The notes beneath the pieces were generated by a model. That model had not been told where the DNA came from. It searched no databases and saw only the letters and a list, made by a program, of their open reading frames with translations. Made by a program: the position numbers and the translations under genes. DNA of 64,000 nt from Pisolithus tinctorius (lineage: Eukaryota; Basidiomycota; Agaricomycetes; Boletales; Pisolithaceae), in NCBI GenBank assembly GCA_024663395.1, contig JANFAH010000110.1, positions 50,925 to 114,924 on the forward strand, in the 5' to 3' direction. Numbering within the stretch: the stretch's first letter is position 1; each line of letters opens with the position of its first letter. Positions 10,388 to 22,954 of the stretch are shown piece after piece.

Positions 10388-13300
10388 TCAATCCAGTACT
10401 TCAAACCGTCCCCTCTTCACCTCCCTTATTCCATCCTGCTCCTCTTCCAAACCCCTCTTCTCCCCCATACCCATACCACCACTCATCCCTTCACTAAGAC
10501 CTACACCCACATCGACAATGCCTTCGTCTTCCATCATATCAAAGCTAAACCCCTCCGGCACACCCAAATTATCACCGTTCACGAGGTCTTTGAGGATCGC
10601 TTGATATCGTTCCTCAGTCAGCCCCATCCCAGCAAGCGGATCAATCCGCATGTCAGTCCCAACTCCACTCATGAACAACGGACCGTTTCCGTTGCCATCT
10701 ACACCCTCCGCGTTCGCGGATGCCGATGGTGGGCCAATTCCACCGCCGTCCCCCCCAGAATAAGCCACAGTCGTCCCCGAGGAGGACGCGGAAGACGTCG
10801 ATGTGGTGGCAGCAGAAGGGGTGGCTGAAGCGGGTACGAGCGCATCCGTTAACGAATTATCTGTCGAGAGACGCGGAGCACACGGTATTCTCGGGACTCT
10901 CGACATCTCCTGGATGACCTTGAGATGCATGAGGTGCTTCTGTACAACATCATAACTTCGTAAGCCCCATCCTGCCACGTCACAAACAACACAAATAGAA
11001 AACGCGGTACAGAAAGGATCTCACCTCCAACATATCCAACAACCCTTCCTTGGTGAACGGTTTCGGTAACACATCGTTCATGCCTGACGAATAATACGTC
11101 ATGATCTCGCTCGGACGCGAATTACTTGTCATTGAGATGATAGGCGTAACGTGATCAAATTTGCGGATCAACGATGTGGCCGATATACCGTCCATCTTGG
11201 GCATTACAATGTCCTAAAACCCGAAGTGTGTCAACAGCCGGCCCCAACGGGCGCCGCCGCGTAAAGAGATCAACTCACCATCAGCACTAAATCATACTTT
11301 TCCAAGTTCATCTTATTCACCGCTCCCACTCCATCCACTGCCACGTCAATCGCGCATCCGAATACCTGCAAAAACTTGCTGCTCAGTCTCCTGCTCACCG
11401 CGTCGTCGTCGACAAGAAGTACGCGTGGTGGGACTGCCCATCCTGGGACGAACGTTGACCTCCTGACTCGCAGCTTCTGTCCGCCGCCAGTCGAAGGCGT
11501 CGCGGCTCCGGAAGTCGCTGATGAAGATTCTCGGACGCCGGGGTTCGTGGGCGTAGGTCGCACGACTTCTTCAGCACCTGGACTTTCCTCTTTCTCGAAC
11601 CCCTCCCCTTCACACTCCCCAATTCCACCTACACCGTCTTCATCAGCACATCCATTCCCGCCTCCATTCCCACCCCCATTCATATTTGGCGTACCAGGTA
11701 TGTCCCCACCATACGTCCAATTCCCATTCGCATCATCAAGCGCACTCCTCGGAAGCAAATGTCCCAATGTGAACACCTGTAATCCCTCGTGAACCGTTTG
11801 AACCGTCCCGTCCCAGGATGTATCCGGAGGGATTAGAAAGGGAGCATCACCACTCCGTCATATCCGTCCCCTCCGGTCTCGTTCCATTTCCCGAACCTGT
11901 ACCATTACTCGTCACTTCAGCAGACGCCCTAGCCTTTCTCGACATCTCATTCATCTGGGCCAAACTCGCCCTCGCAATCGCGGTCGGATCCGGATACCGA
12001 TGATCCCCAACCAACCCCAGCACGCGATGGGCCTTATGGACGGGTAAAAACTGAACCTGCTGCATGGGTTGCATCGTTTGCATAGCCGACACCATTTGTT
12101 GCATCGATGTCGCTTGCGGTAAGGAAGACATTGATTCCTGCATGGGTGATTGCATAGATGGGATCGTTTGCGAGAGAGGGATTGTTTCTCGCATGGAAGA
12201 TATCTGTTCCTGCATAGATGGAATCGATTGAATTAATTGTATCGGTGGCTCAGCAGGTCCTTGCGCCTGACCTTGTGCTTGTGAAACTGATGGAGACGGG
12301 GATTGGGATTGCGCTTGCGCTTGCGCCTGTGCTTGTGCTTGAGCCTGACTTCTTGATAGTGCCCGAAAAAGTGTCGATGACGACGCAGACGTAGTGGGCG
12401 GTCCATGCGGTCCATGTCCATGTCCATGGGATCCGAGCATGTGTTGCGAATGAGACGCGGTGAGCGGCTGCAAAAACGGACATCGCTGCGGCTGTTGCGA
12501 AGCCAGCAACGTCGCTGACATCGCAGCCGCCGTGGTCGATATTTTCGTCGACATGCCGAACATGGACGGAGGTGGGTGCGTGTTGGGAGTCATACTGTGT
12601 CCCAGAGACCCTGATCTTGTCGGGGGAGGTATCACAGGTGTATGGGGACCTTGTATTTGCTGGGAGTTATTTGCAAGGCCAGCTGTAGGTGGTGCTGGTC
12701 CGGGTGCGATGGATGTTGCGAGAATGGAATCTTTGTGCTTCGCTGAGGAACAACGATGAGTATGCGAACGTGCATCGGAGACGCAGGCACAGGGTACACG
12801 GGGTAGGGTGCAAGGATCCATTGCACCCGCGACCCAACTCCGATTATCTAGATTCCCTTAACAACCCAACCATTTCTTTGGTCCAAATAACACGGAACAC
12901 GAACGAACAGAGCAAGATCCAGACCAAAAAAAAGTAAGCAGACTCGCCGCCTTCCGCACGCAGAAAATATTGCACTAAACTCTGCATCAAACCACCCTGC
13001 CGAGCAAGATTCCTCTGGAAACGAACCATTTCTCCAAGCACGTCCTTGTAACACCTTTCCAAACCTCTCACTCGATCCTCTGACCTACCAGTCGGGTCCT
13101 TAGAGAGTCGTTCTGAGACTGCAGCGCCGCGACTTACTGCTGTAATCCTGACATTCCGCTCTGAAAGCCAGACACGGTGTTCTGCAATCCTGTTGTGACG
13201 GATTGAAGAGTTGCGTTTTGAGCATGCGATGCGTTGGCTTGGGACTAGAAGGCGGTCATCTGCGACTGGAGCGCTGAATGCTGGTTCTGCAGTGCACTCG

Positions 13301-14008
13301 TATGCGACGCGAGGGTGTTGGTTTGCGTTTGGAGAGATTTCAATTCGCCACCTAGGGGTCCGGCTGAGCCAGAACGACCCAGCGTAGAGGGTCTGGTAGC
13401 GGACCCTGATGGTGCTGATACACGCGCTGCAGGGGCCTTGCGTTTCATGTTTTCCAGGGCTTCTCGCCGGTCAGCGTGGAAGTCAGGATGTCGGAATGTC
13501 CACGAGTGTTCACCAAATTGGGTGTCGTCGGTATTTTTGACCTGGAGTACATGTCAGAATGGGAATGTCCTCCGGTCATAAGAGACACCAGAGCGCGCAT
13601 ATAAGATGCACGCGATATATGCGCATACCCACCTTGTGCAAGTCATATTTGTTCAGCTGCCTGTCAAACGAGGCAAAATTAGAGTGTTTAAACACGCGAG
13701 GGAGGTTTGATTTCGTGAAGTCGTTCATGTCCTATTGGAAGGGAGATGTGAGTAGGGCAAGAGAAGAGGTCAGAAGTGAGATCGCGTGGTCTATCAAAGT
13801 GATGACTGGCTGATGAGAGATAGAGCAGGAAAGAAGTGGGAAGACCCACCTTAACGACAAAGCAACCACCGTTTGGACCGCATGATACTATGTGTGGGAA
13901 GGATTGATCCTCAAGTATCCTGATTGCAAGTAAGCAGTGGATCGGAAGGATGGCCGCGAAGAGGACGTACTTGCACAGTTTCTTGACGAAGTCGCTGGTC
14001 GCTGGCAT
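10388..14008 (-). pseudogene. SKN7: SKN7/PRR1-type HSF-domain response regulator, with disabling changes
   Basis: Skn7 is a nuclear transcription factor that joins an HSF-type DNA-binding domain to a two-component receiver. It serves oxidative, osmotic and cell-wall responses downstream of a histidine kinase and Ypd1. From the ATG at 14008 the HSF domain is spread over exons 14008-about 13968, 13919-13850, 13731-13633 and the next (SFPHIVSCGPNGGCFVVK, SNFASF, RQLNKYDLHK). A coiled coil follows, then a Gln/Ala/Ser/Met-rich middle with a QA repeat near 12300-12350. The receiver (LLVDDDAVSRRLSSKF, the phospho-acceptor Asp starting the exon near 11214, and the lysine in LPKPFTKEG) runs to 10388. 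Lesions: an in-frame TAG at 13245-13247 in the coiled coil, a frame change near 11850, and Asp in place of the expected Val in the HSF recognition helix (13663-13665). An undetected intron could explain the frame change; the TAG is harder to explain. Confidence 0.85.
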
Positions 14009-14268
14009 GTTGTCATCGCTGTCCCTTTGAGATTGTGGTGGAGCGAGTGGGGGTGGGGGTGATGGCGGAGGTTGTTGTTGTTGCAGTTGTTCGCGTTTGA
14101 ATTGTCTTGATTCTGATCAGACAGGTTTGGTTTGGTGGATGGAAAGCGAAGAGGGGTGTTGTTGTGGATGGAGCGGGCCAGATGCAGGGAGGATGTCTTC
14201 GCGAGAGCTAGAAGTTCGATGGAGGGGGTGTGGGCAGGATGGCGGTGGAGACGAGTGACGATAGGGAG

Positions 14269-14457
14269 TCACGCGATTTGGCGAATTGAGAAGCGGGAGG
14301 GTGTTGATGTTGGAGCGAGACAGGCTGACGGGGGGCAGGTGGAGCTGGGAGGGCCGCGGGAGGTGCGGACACTGGCTTGGATGTATCGGATCAGAGGGAG
14401 AAGTGTGGGGTCAAAGACATTGATTGGTGCCGGTGTTACCTTATTGGGAACCAACAC
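14269..14457 (-). pseudogene. Small wax-synthase-like fragment
   Basis: A minus-strand frame contains FDPTLLPLIRYIQ, which matches FDAMLPPLIRYIQ in the wax-synthase-like gene at 17844-19029. The DNA around cttggatgtatcgga is also shared. The rest of the frame does not match. I read this as a fragment left by duplication. The remainder of 14009-14627 shows no gene. Confidence 0.35.
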
Positions 14458-14761
14458 TGATGCAGGGGGGAATGATTAGTCTCGGAAGGGAAGCCAGCAA
14501 AATCCCCCCCAAACAGCCATAAGAGTCAAGAGAGGGGTAATTAGAGCTACACCAGTTGTGTACAACAGCCATTCCACAGGTCTATAGCTAGATCATGCAC
14601 ATACAGAAGACAGGTAGCCCGATGTAAGGTGCCATTCACCCTGCGAATGCGAAGTCCAAGTTTTCAACTTCAGCTTCAGTTAAGAGGTTCACGTGATGTG
14701 AACTGTCACGTGCATCCACCTGAGGTATGAACCATTGTCACCCAGTTACTACAATCATTGA

Positions 14762-16017
14762 ATGTCTGGCTCATCTGCAGGATCCACCTGCTCGTTGCAC
14801 TCACACGGCCTTACAATCAATCCTCTAGACCTGTGGAACCCCCTGCCTCCCCCCAGGACTCACAAGAAAGCTGTGGTATGGACAACAGAGGAGGAAGGCA
14901 CATTATTGGATTTCTTGGCCTCTCATCTTTCACAGGCCAGCGATGGGAACTTTAAGAAGGCTACGTGGAACGCTGCAGCAGCCCACATGGCTCATAATCA
15001 TCCACTGAGTCTGGATAACAGTGATAAGACAGCTGAATTGTGTGAGCGGAAGTTCAAGGCAGTAAGTCATCATATCATTCTTTTTTTTTGCCTTGCTAAC
15101 AATTATCCAGCTTAAAAAATCCTACTACGCTGTCGCCGATCTTAAATCGGTGGCCTCTGGCTTTGCTTATGACAATGAGCACAGTGCGATGATCTCGCTG
15201 GACAATGCCAATCTTTGGGATTGGTATGTAAAGGTAATGTAGTTTTTTTCTTGTCAGATCATCCACTAACATCTAGTCAGGCGCACAAAGATGCGAAGCC
15301 GTTTTGCAATTCTGGGTTCCCCCACTTCACCAGCATCGAGCTCCTTCTCCCCTCGCATGGCCAAGGTTGGTTTATCTACTGGCCACATGCCACTGCCACG
15401 CCTTGTACAACCACGACCTCTGCCTTCGATACTCCTGCCTCTACTGCACCCCCCACCGCTTCAACCATTCCTACCCCCCTTCCTTTCCTCTCCCTCCTCA
15501 ACATGATGCATGCTCTCAATGCTCACCATCGCAAGGACACACAGTCCATGGATCCAAACTCCATCCCCCCTTCCACACCATCAAGTTTTTTGTTGCATGC
15601 ATCAGCTGGGTCGTCATCGTCATCGGCCATCACCAGCATCAGTCACGGAAAAAGGAAAGCCGAGTCTGTTGCGATGTCCGAAGGTGGATTGAAGCGCTCT
15701 CGGCCCCCGTTGGCCAAAGTGCATGCTGAAGAAGATCGCAGTTCATTCATCACCACCATCACCTCCAGGCTTGATAATTTCATGCACACGATCACTGCCC
15801 CATTGCCCCACCACCCACTACCAATCCCCTCATCGACACTGCCATGGACTACATCAACAGCATGCCACAGCTCTCAACAGATGATCGGATCAACATTGGC
15901 AACTACTTCCTCAGCATGACCCTGGATGATGTGAATATTTTCCTCAAGCATCAGGAGCCAGTGAAGCAGATTTGGGTGCAGCGTCGGCTGATGAAGTACC
16001 AGGATGGGCAGAGATAG
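14762..16017 (+). CDS. Myb/SANT-like DNA-binding protein of Harbinger-1 (ORF1)
   Basis: In PIF/Harbinger elements this partner protein binds the transposon ends or helps the transposase reach the nucleus. Exons by eye: 14762-15062, about 15112-15234 and 15281 onwards. The trihelix/SANT-like region is VVWTTEEEGTLLDFLASH..., then W..YVK|AHKDAKPF, which matches the usual W-x-x-Y-x-x-H-P-x-A-K-P-F block. A long Ser/Thr/Pro-rich region and a nuclear-type KRKAES/KRSRP stretch follow. The natural C-terminus (MDYINSMPQLS... to the TAG at 16015-16017) is in a different frame from the preceding part. The switch near 15830 is either a 1-nt change or a small missed intron. Confidence 0.75.
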
Positions 16018-16212
16018 GTGTTTGTCTTGTTTTTTTTTTTTTTACAATATACAAATGTAGCCCCCCCCCCTGCATATCCTTTCAAGTCCCCCCCCTTTAT
16101 ACAAACATGTACATAATAAAATGTACATGACAATGGAAGTTATTTTTCTACATGAGTGTGAAACAATTGTAAGAACATATATTTGTACACCATGAAATCT
16201 GAATGTTCAGGC

Positions 16213-17525
16213 TCAGAGAAGGCCCCTAATTGTAAGCTGGTGCTGATAGTCAATCCACATCTCCTCTGCAATGTTGTCATGCCTATTATCAGCCCTTCTC
16301 CTCTCTGCAGCATCTGCTGGTCCATCACCAAGGCTTCCAATACCATCATCCTCTCCTATGTCCATGGCAAGTTCAGGGTCAAAGAACTCTTCTGGATCAT
16401 AGCGCCATATGAAATTGTGGAGGGCACAGAGAGCAGCAGGTACTTGAGTTTGGGTGTGGATGCTATATTCAGGGGGAATTTGAAGAATCCTCCACCTGTG
16501 TTTTATAACACCAAATATCCGTTCAATGGCATTTCTAAGTCCAGCATGGTGAAGGTTGAATAACTCCTCTCGGTTTTGAGGTCTATAAAATAGAAGTTAC
16601 AGGTACACTGAGCAGAATGGAATAGCAACTTACCTTAATCCAGCCTGGCGCCATTCTTTCAGATGGTAACAAACACCTCGATAGGGAACCAGAAGTGCAT
16701 CACAGGTCCCAAACCCTGCATCTGCAAGAAGGTACTTCCCAGGTGGCATGTGCAAGTCATTCCTGTGTGCATCATGCCACATGGTTGCATCTGCAGTGGA
16801 CCCATCAAAGCCAGTGAGGGCATATGTGAAGAAGAAGTCAAAATCACAGATGAAGAGACAGTTTTGAGATAGGTAGCCCTTCTGGTTCCTCATGTAAGGC
16901 TGGTCCTCAGCAGCAGTGAATGCTCGAATATGAGTGCCATCAACTGCACCAATACAATCCTGGAAAAATCGGAAGCATGGGTCACTAGTAATCATAGTTG
17001 ATATGGGAGTGTTGTTGGTGGGGAATTGCACTTGGGATGCATAGAATTGTCCCCCAGAAAAGAAAGCCAACATGGCTTTGAAATATCTAAAAAATTGTGA
17101 GAAAAATATCAGACAGTCCAATGAACTCCCTACCTAGTGATGGTCCCTGGTGAGTGTTGGAACCTCTCAGCAACATGCCGGGATGACAACCCAGTAACAC
17201 AGGTGTAGAGGAATATCCCAAGTTGTTCCTCCACAGAAATTCCATTGCGAGAAGGCACAAAACCATGATGGGTGAGCACCTGCATCAGGTGATCAAAAAC
17301 CCCATGGCTGACACCAAGGCAAGTCTGTATCCTGTCTGGATGACCATTCAGGAGCTCTAGCATCCACCCCTCACCAGTCAGGATTGAGGTATGGTAGGGG
17401 ATTGGTTCTGAGTCAGAATGAAAAAGGAGGTCATAGAGGCATAGCACCTGGATCATCACTGCTACTACAAGTGCAGCAAGACAGCAATGACAATGGTGCT
17501 GGAGCTGCTGTGCTTCAAGATCCAT
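16213..17525 (-). CDS. PIF/Harbinger DDE transposase of Harbinger-1
   Basis: This catalyses cut-and-paste transposition. Exons: 17525-17130, 17096-16634 and 16582-16213, joined by two short GT..AG introns in phase. An N-terminal helix-turn-helix region (VEEQLGIFLYTCVTG..., RHVAERFQHSPGTI) precedes the DDE_Tnp_4 nuclease. The first catalytic Asp is in CIGAVDGTHI, the second in YLLADAGF, and the Glu in AIERIFGVIKHRW. No stop or frameshift is seen, so the transposase looks intact. It is convergent with the Myb/SANT partner gene. Confidence 0.9.
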
Positions 17526-17843
17526 AGCAGAGTTGTTTGATCTGTTATCACAATGTTATCTATTGAACTACAAGTTGTGTTGTTGTCTTATATAATCATC
17601 ACATGACTACATTACTAAAGCAGAAGCCTGAAACTTGGACTTTGCATTCGCACGAGCATGCACAGCTTATATAATCATCATGTGACTTCAGAGGGTGAAT
17701 GGCGCCTAATAGTACAGGGAGAGCAGAGCACACTATGATGCACGTTCCCTCAACCACCTATCCATCACCGTCACATAATATTCCACGATCCCTTTGACAG
17801 GGCATGCAGTATCCAACAAGGTTGTTGATGCAAGCAACCCTGC

Positions 17844-19029
17844 TCATGCGAACCCATCCACCATGATACTTCCCCACACCAACAACCAAGCCATCCACCA
17901 CACTCTCCCAGTCCACCCACCCACTTCCTTCCCTGTCATCTGCATGAACATATGCTCAAGGAGAACACTGATGGCCATCATCCTGAACGTGAGGAGCATG
18001 CACCGCCATTCGACATTTTGATTGGGCATGACTACCACAATTTTGTGCACTACCCCTGATGTGAGAAATGATCCCAGCACATATCCCATACATCCGAACG
18101 CAATTCCAAGAGGCCATCCTCTGACGACAATGCATGTCTGCGGAAACAGTTGATGCCATCTATAACCCCAGAAGTCGTGCAACAAGTCTGCTTTCCATGG
18201 CTTGTTGAATATGGGTGGCCATTGTGCAGGGTCTTGCCGGAGCACGATGACACCAATGAGCGTAGCAATGTCATATATTAGTTGCAAAACAGCAAAGATA
18301 GCAACTGCGTGAAGACAGTGATGATAATGGACTGGATGTATCGGATGAGAGGAGGAAGCATTGCATCAAAGATCCTGCCTCCACTTAGAACAGTAAAGCT
18401 CTCGAGCGAAAATGCTTGTGTAGCAAGGTGGAATGCACCACATACAATGCTGTGGTACCAAGTAGATAGTAAGACATGTGCTGCGAACCATCCACGTGAG
18501 GAGGGACATGTGTCTGCAGGAAACTGGAGGCTTCCAGACCAGTTCCACCTGATGCCACAGACATTGGTGGAGAGGCCCATCACATCCATGAAGATGGAAG
18601 GGGGAGAACTGGCAGGCCAGAGCTGCCGCTTGAGTGGGTCTTTTGCAGTTGTCCATTCGAGTGTGCAGACGACGAAGCAGAAAATAATGAGCTATACAGA
18701 CTGGGAATCACCCAATGTCAGAAGAATGAAAGATGACATGAGTGCAGCATACCGCAAAATCAACATTAAAAAAACATTTTCTGAGGGCCCCCACCTGTGA
18801 AATCAATGCCGATGGTGGCTTGGAAAGCCAGGAGAGCGATGAGTGGCCACAGTGCGATGCACAACACACGTGTTCTGGGGAGAATGACTAGGACTGCAGC
18901 GACATAGTAAGAGAGGCATGTTGATACGATGTACATGAAGAATGTGGGTGCGTCGAACAGGTGTCTCTCTGACACAGGTGGTACATGGAAGAAGTGGGTG
19001 AGCAGGTCCTCAAGGAATGACCAGGCCAT
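17844..19029 (-). pseudogene. Wax-synthase-like MBOAT membrane acyltransferase, probably damaged
   Basis: Members of this fungal family are multi-span membrane O-acyltransferases, often found in secondary-metabolite clusters. The N-terminal part from 19029 has hydrophobic spans. The C-terminal half carries LIRYIQSIIITVFTQ, LIYDIATLIGV, QWPPIFNKPW and the signature DFWGYRWHQLFPQ with the likely catalytic His, and it ends at 17844 near a last membrane span. The frame breaks at a run of seven T near 18775, and a TAG lies in the next segment near 18686. Unless introns hide these, the copy is inactive. It begins next to the RPN6 3' end and ends 135 bp from Harbinger-1. Confidence 0.65.
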
Positions 19030-19285
19030 CGTTGTCAGGCGATGACAACTGGAGGCTGCTCAGGTTTGTTTTCGTGGTTTATTATATAGTCCAACATTTT
19101 TTTACAAGTGCACAGAACATGAAAAGCCCTGCAGTGTTTGTGGGTACACAGTCGACCATGGCGCCATGTACTGGAGCGCACATTAGCCAGCTACCCTCAG
19201 TGATGAGACTCCAAATTCACCCTCTCCGAGCATGCCCACATGGATGGCCTGCTACAAGCTAGAACTAGTACTACAGCACAACCCT

Positions 19286-21078
19286 CTATGCAATCTTGAC
19301 CATCTACACAAACATTGTCAACGATTATATATATAAAACCAAAACGAACTCACCTTTGCATACAACGATCCCATGACCTTCCCAACCTGCTTCAGTGTAT
19401 CAATTGCAGCACCATACATATCCTATCAGTGGACAAGTCAGCAGTGTGACGTGGCAATTGCAAGCAAGCATTACTTACATCTACTTCTGGTTCATCAAAG
19501 ACTAATAGACATCCCTTTCCTTGATCGAGGATGCCATAAAACACTTTGTCCAGTATCATCTGGGACAGCCTTTGTAAACAAAACACAGGTGAGTTGTTAC
19601 GAGTACATTGTGTGTGGTGAAAAAGCTCACTTCGCTTCGACGTTCTGTCGACCTTGACCAACTTGTTTGGCGACATAATCGATCTCAATGATGGAATAAG
19701 ATTCAATGATGCATAACAGGTTCTGTTCGAGAAGTGTATCGTAAAGCACTGTGAGGTGCGAATGGATCGTGAAGTCCAATGAGAGTTCTGCCCAACACGA
19801 TGGTCAGGGGATGAGGGAGACGCACCATCTTTATAATCCCTGAGCACCTTTTCGAATTCAGCCAGATTATGGTTTTGGTGGGCAAGCACTACCACACACA
19901 TGCATTCGATCTCACACAGTTGAGCATATTTCACCACCAGTTTGATAGATAGAAGAGTGGTGACATCCTCTGACTGTGATAGACCTGAGTCTGGGACCAG
20001 TTGATGGTGGAAGATACACACGAGATTCAGCATGACTTTGCATAGGAGAATATACTTCAATGCGTTCAGTGTGCTCCAGTCATCTTGAGACGACATGTTC
20101 TCAAACGTGTTGTAGAAGTAGGAGTAAGCAGTGGTGTAATCTTTATCCTCTGCATGAAGAATCCCAGATTGTAAATTGAGCACTGCTCGTAAATGCGGTG
20201 GGCAGTATATCGAGTTAGCAGCTGTCCGAGCTGATGTGAGGGCAGCCTAGGATAGTCGAGTCGAGTGAGTTATGTTCAGAAAGCAAGGAAGAACTGTACC
20301 TTTGCTTTTACCAAGTTTCCGATGCCACGATAGACACGACTCTCAAAGAGATGGACTTTGGTGAGGATCATTTTGTCGTCCAATTTCTTAAGTTCTGTTA
20401 GAAGTGTATCTATCCATGTCAGAGCAGCTTTAAACTGCAAAACTTCCAACTGGCTAAGTGAGTATAAGAAACACATCCACCCGCGTATATATACAGCAAG
20501 ACTCACAGTAAGATGAGACAGATTTCCAAGCTGTATTTGAGGAATATCTGTTTCCCACATTTCGACCAGTCGATGTTATCCAATAGAATGTCAATTTAGG
20601 TCTGACGACTGTTGGGTATGTCAATGAAGTAATTGAGTAGGGTACAAACTACATGGGTGAATGTGAATTTCAATAAAGTAACTGGAGCATTGGCACACAC
20701 TGAGTTTTGCAGTTTTGGCTTTTGAGGTGGATGACATGAACAATCTCGAAAGGGTGATCACCTCTGCCAACCCTTGTGCATTTCTGCTCATCCATGAGGG
20801 CGACTGTGGCAAGGAGGAATTGGCAAGTGGGCTCACCTCTGATCTCGGTATAGTTCTGCGAGTTTAATCATGGCGTTTTCTTGGTCTCGCAGTACCTGAT
20901 CTCTCTTGACATTGGATGGCGATGCTGTTGGGGTGAAGTGATTGGGTAGCTTGGATGGCATCGAACACAAGTGACAAACTGACAAACCTGATGAGACGAG
21001 AATTTGCTTGTAAATCTCTTCTGCCCGTGCTGGGTTGGCATTCTTGGCATTGTCCAGCAGTGCTTGGTTGGTGGTCAT
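19286..21078 (-). pseudogene. RPN6: 26S proteasome lid subunit Rpn6 (PSMD11), with nonsense codon
   Basis: Rpn6 clamps the proteasome core to the regulatory particle and carries TPR-like repeats plus a PCI domain. From the ATG at 21078 (MTTNQALLDNAKNANPARAEE) the exons give LRDQENAMIKLAELYRDQ, AQGLAEVITLSRLFM, ALTWIDTLLTELKKLDDKM, LNLQSGILHAEDKDYTTAYS, then the PCI part (VEIDYVAKQVGQ-like region, LSQMILDKVFYGILDQG, GCLLVFDEPEVD) and a tiny last exon 19286-19303. Between them lies IPNSRQT, then TAA at 20596-20598 where the family has Gln, then IDILLDNIDW in the same frame. So it is a nonsense codon inside the coding sequence rather than in an intron. Several conserved residues nearby are also changed. 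It is divergent from the RPN7 copy. Confidence 0.8.
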
Positions 21079-22954
21079 GGTGGTGGTGGTTGTGGTGTTG
21101 TGGTGACATGTCCATCGTGGGACTAACACCGGGCACTGACACGTTCCTCCTGCTTTCAAGCAACCTAGCCATTGCCAACAACACTGTCCTCCCCATACCA
21201 AATCTCAGCCTCCCGCGACACCTGTTTACACTTATAAACTCTTCTCTGGGCCATCTACACGATGTCACACACAAATCACTCTAGTGGAAGGCATCAAGGC
21301 AGACAGTGCATAGACACTTAGAGCTAGTTCGGTAACGAAGTCCCACAAAGAATCCAGGTGAAAAAACCCCAAAAAAAGTCCCAGGCCTTCATGACATAAG
21401 CATACAGAGTTCAATCGGAGCCCCAATTTAGGAGGAGAGCATCTGGTGTATGGCCGAGATGCCATGCTAGAGGCAGGGTTATGCATCAAAGCTCCACTTG
21501 TACAGCATCTACTCTTGCTTCTCCCTCCATTCATTGCCATGCCCCCTCGTAAAGCAGCAAAATCATCTGACCACAAGGGTAAATCTCATAGTTTGCAGTC
21601 CCCAGATGGCCACTCGATGCAAGTGTTGTGGTCAGATAAGGATACATTTGCTCTTCTTGACTTCATCGATTCCCACAAGGCAACCACTGGTGATGGTTTA
21701 AATTTCAAGGTGCCATTTTGGAATGCCTGTGCAGCTTCTCCGATGCTTGCAAACCCTGAGAAAGGGGGGCCCAAAACCCCTAAATCATGTAAAGAGAAAT
21801 GGAAAAGGGTGCATGAGTCAGTCAAATGACAGAATAACTAGCTGATATCACACAGCTACGAAGCACATACATGGTTGTTGATCATCTCAGCTGTTCATCT
21901 GGATTTGTGTATTCCCTGAAGTCAGGGGCTGATATCAGTGTTGCAAACAAGAATTCATGGGATGGTTACATGAAGGTATGATTCAATCTGATTGGATTGA
22001 ATGTCCTGTGCTAATGACAATGTCAGCAGGTCCACAAGGATGCAGCCCCTTATGAAAACAAGGGATGGCTATTTTATGACAGGATGAGTGTGCTCATACC
22101 TTCCAAGTGCAAGGGCTTGAATTGCTTTTTGGCATTGAGTATCAACGATTCTTCTGGAGGCCTGTCCTGCACCAGGTTGAGTTCTTCCAACAGTGAGAGC
22201 ATGGGGAACAACACACTGTCCCTGGGGTCACATTCCATTGACCTCACGATACCAGTGCCCATCGGAGGAAGTGCACCTAGCGCACCAGCAATCAGTCATG
22301 ATGTGGATATGTCGTCCATTGTCTTATCAGCATCGCCATCTACCAACCAAACGATTTTCTACCCATTCACAACTGGAAGCGCTGGCTTCAGTATGCCAAC
22401 AACTTCCTATGCTCCACCATTGTGGCCATCTGCCAATCAACCCTTGTTCCACTCATTTGCAGCTGGAAATCCCATCCCTGCTATGCTAACAACTTCCCAT
22501 CACCTGGTGCCATCTACTGTCACTTCAGAACATAGCAGATCTACTTTTAACTGGTGCTCAGACCAGTCTGCTGCCCCCCCTGGCACACCATCAAACTTCA
22601 CTCCTCCAACTGCCCTGTCATCATTCAATGGCTCGTATGTCAGCTCTGTCAAGCCATCCTCAAGTATTTCGGCTCATATGGAGCACTCCAGAAAGCAGAA
22701 GGCAGACAACGACAACGATCAATCTGTCATATTGGGTGCTCTTTCAAGCACTGTGGGTTCAACCACCTCATCAGCACGAAAGCGACGCACAGGGAACATG
22801 ATACTTGAACAAGTGGAAGAGGAAGTTGGAGGTATCCATGGTACAGTCTGCTCGCATATGACCGCTGTCACCCATGCAATCACATCCCTTGTGGAGTCAC
22901 CTGTGCCTGTTCAACCTGTGGCCAATCCCAAGCCTGATTTCCACCAAGACCTGG

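Larger units (their letters stand above)
14628..17706. mobile_element. Complete PIF/Harbinger DNA transposon (Harbinger-1)
   Basis: The ends are inverted repeats: GGTGCCATTCACCCT at the left, and a right end whose complement is GGCGCCATTCACCCT. A second matching block (GCGAATGC.AAGTCCAAGTTT) lies further in. The element is flanked by the 3-bp direct repeat TAA (14625-14627 and 17707-17709), as expected of the PIF/Harbinger superfamily. Inside are the two usual genes, convergent: a Myb/SANT-like protein (+) and a DDE transposase (-). Homopolymer runs of T, C and A lie between them at about 16028-16095. It may still be mobile or only recently silenced. Confidence 0.9.

Noticed and set aside
13245..20598. 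Alternative genetic code with TAG/TAA read as Gln
   Set aside because: The TAG in SKN7 and the TAA in RPN6 both sit at likely Gln positions, but other genes here end normally at TAA, TAG and TGA, and single C to T changes in decaying copies explain both.
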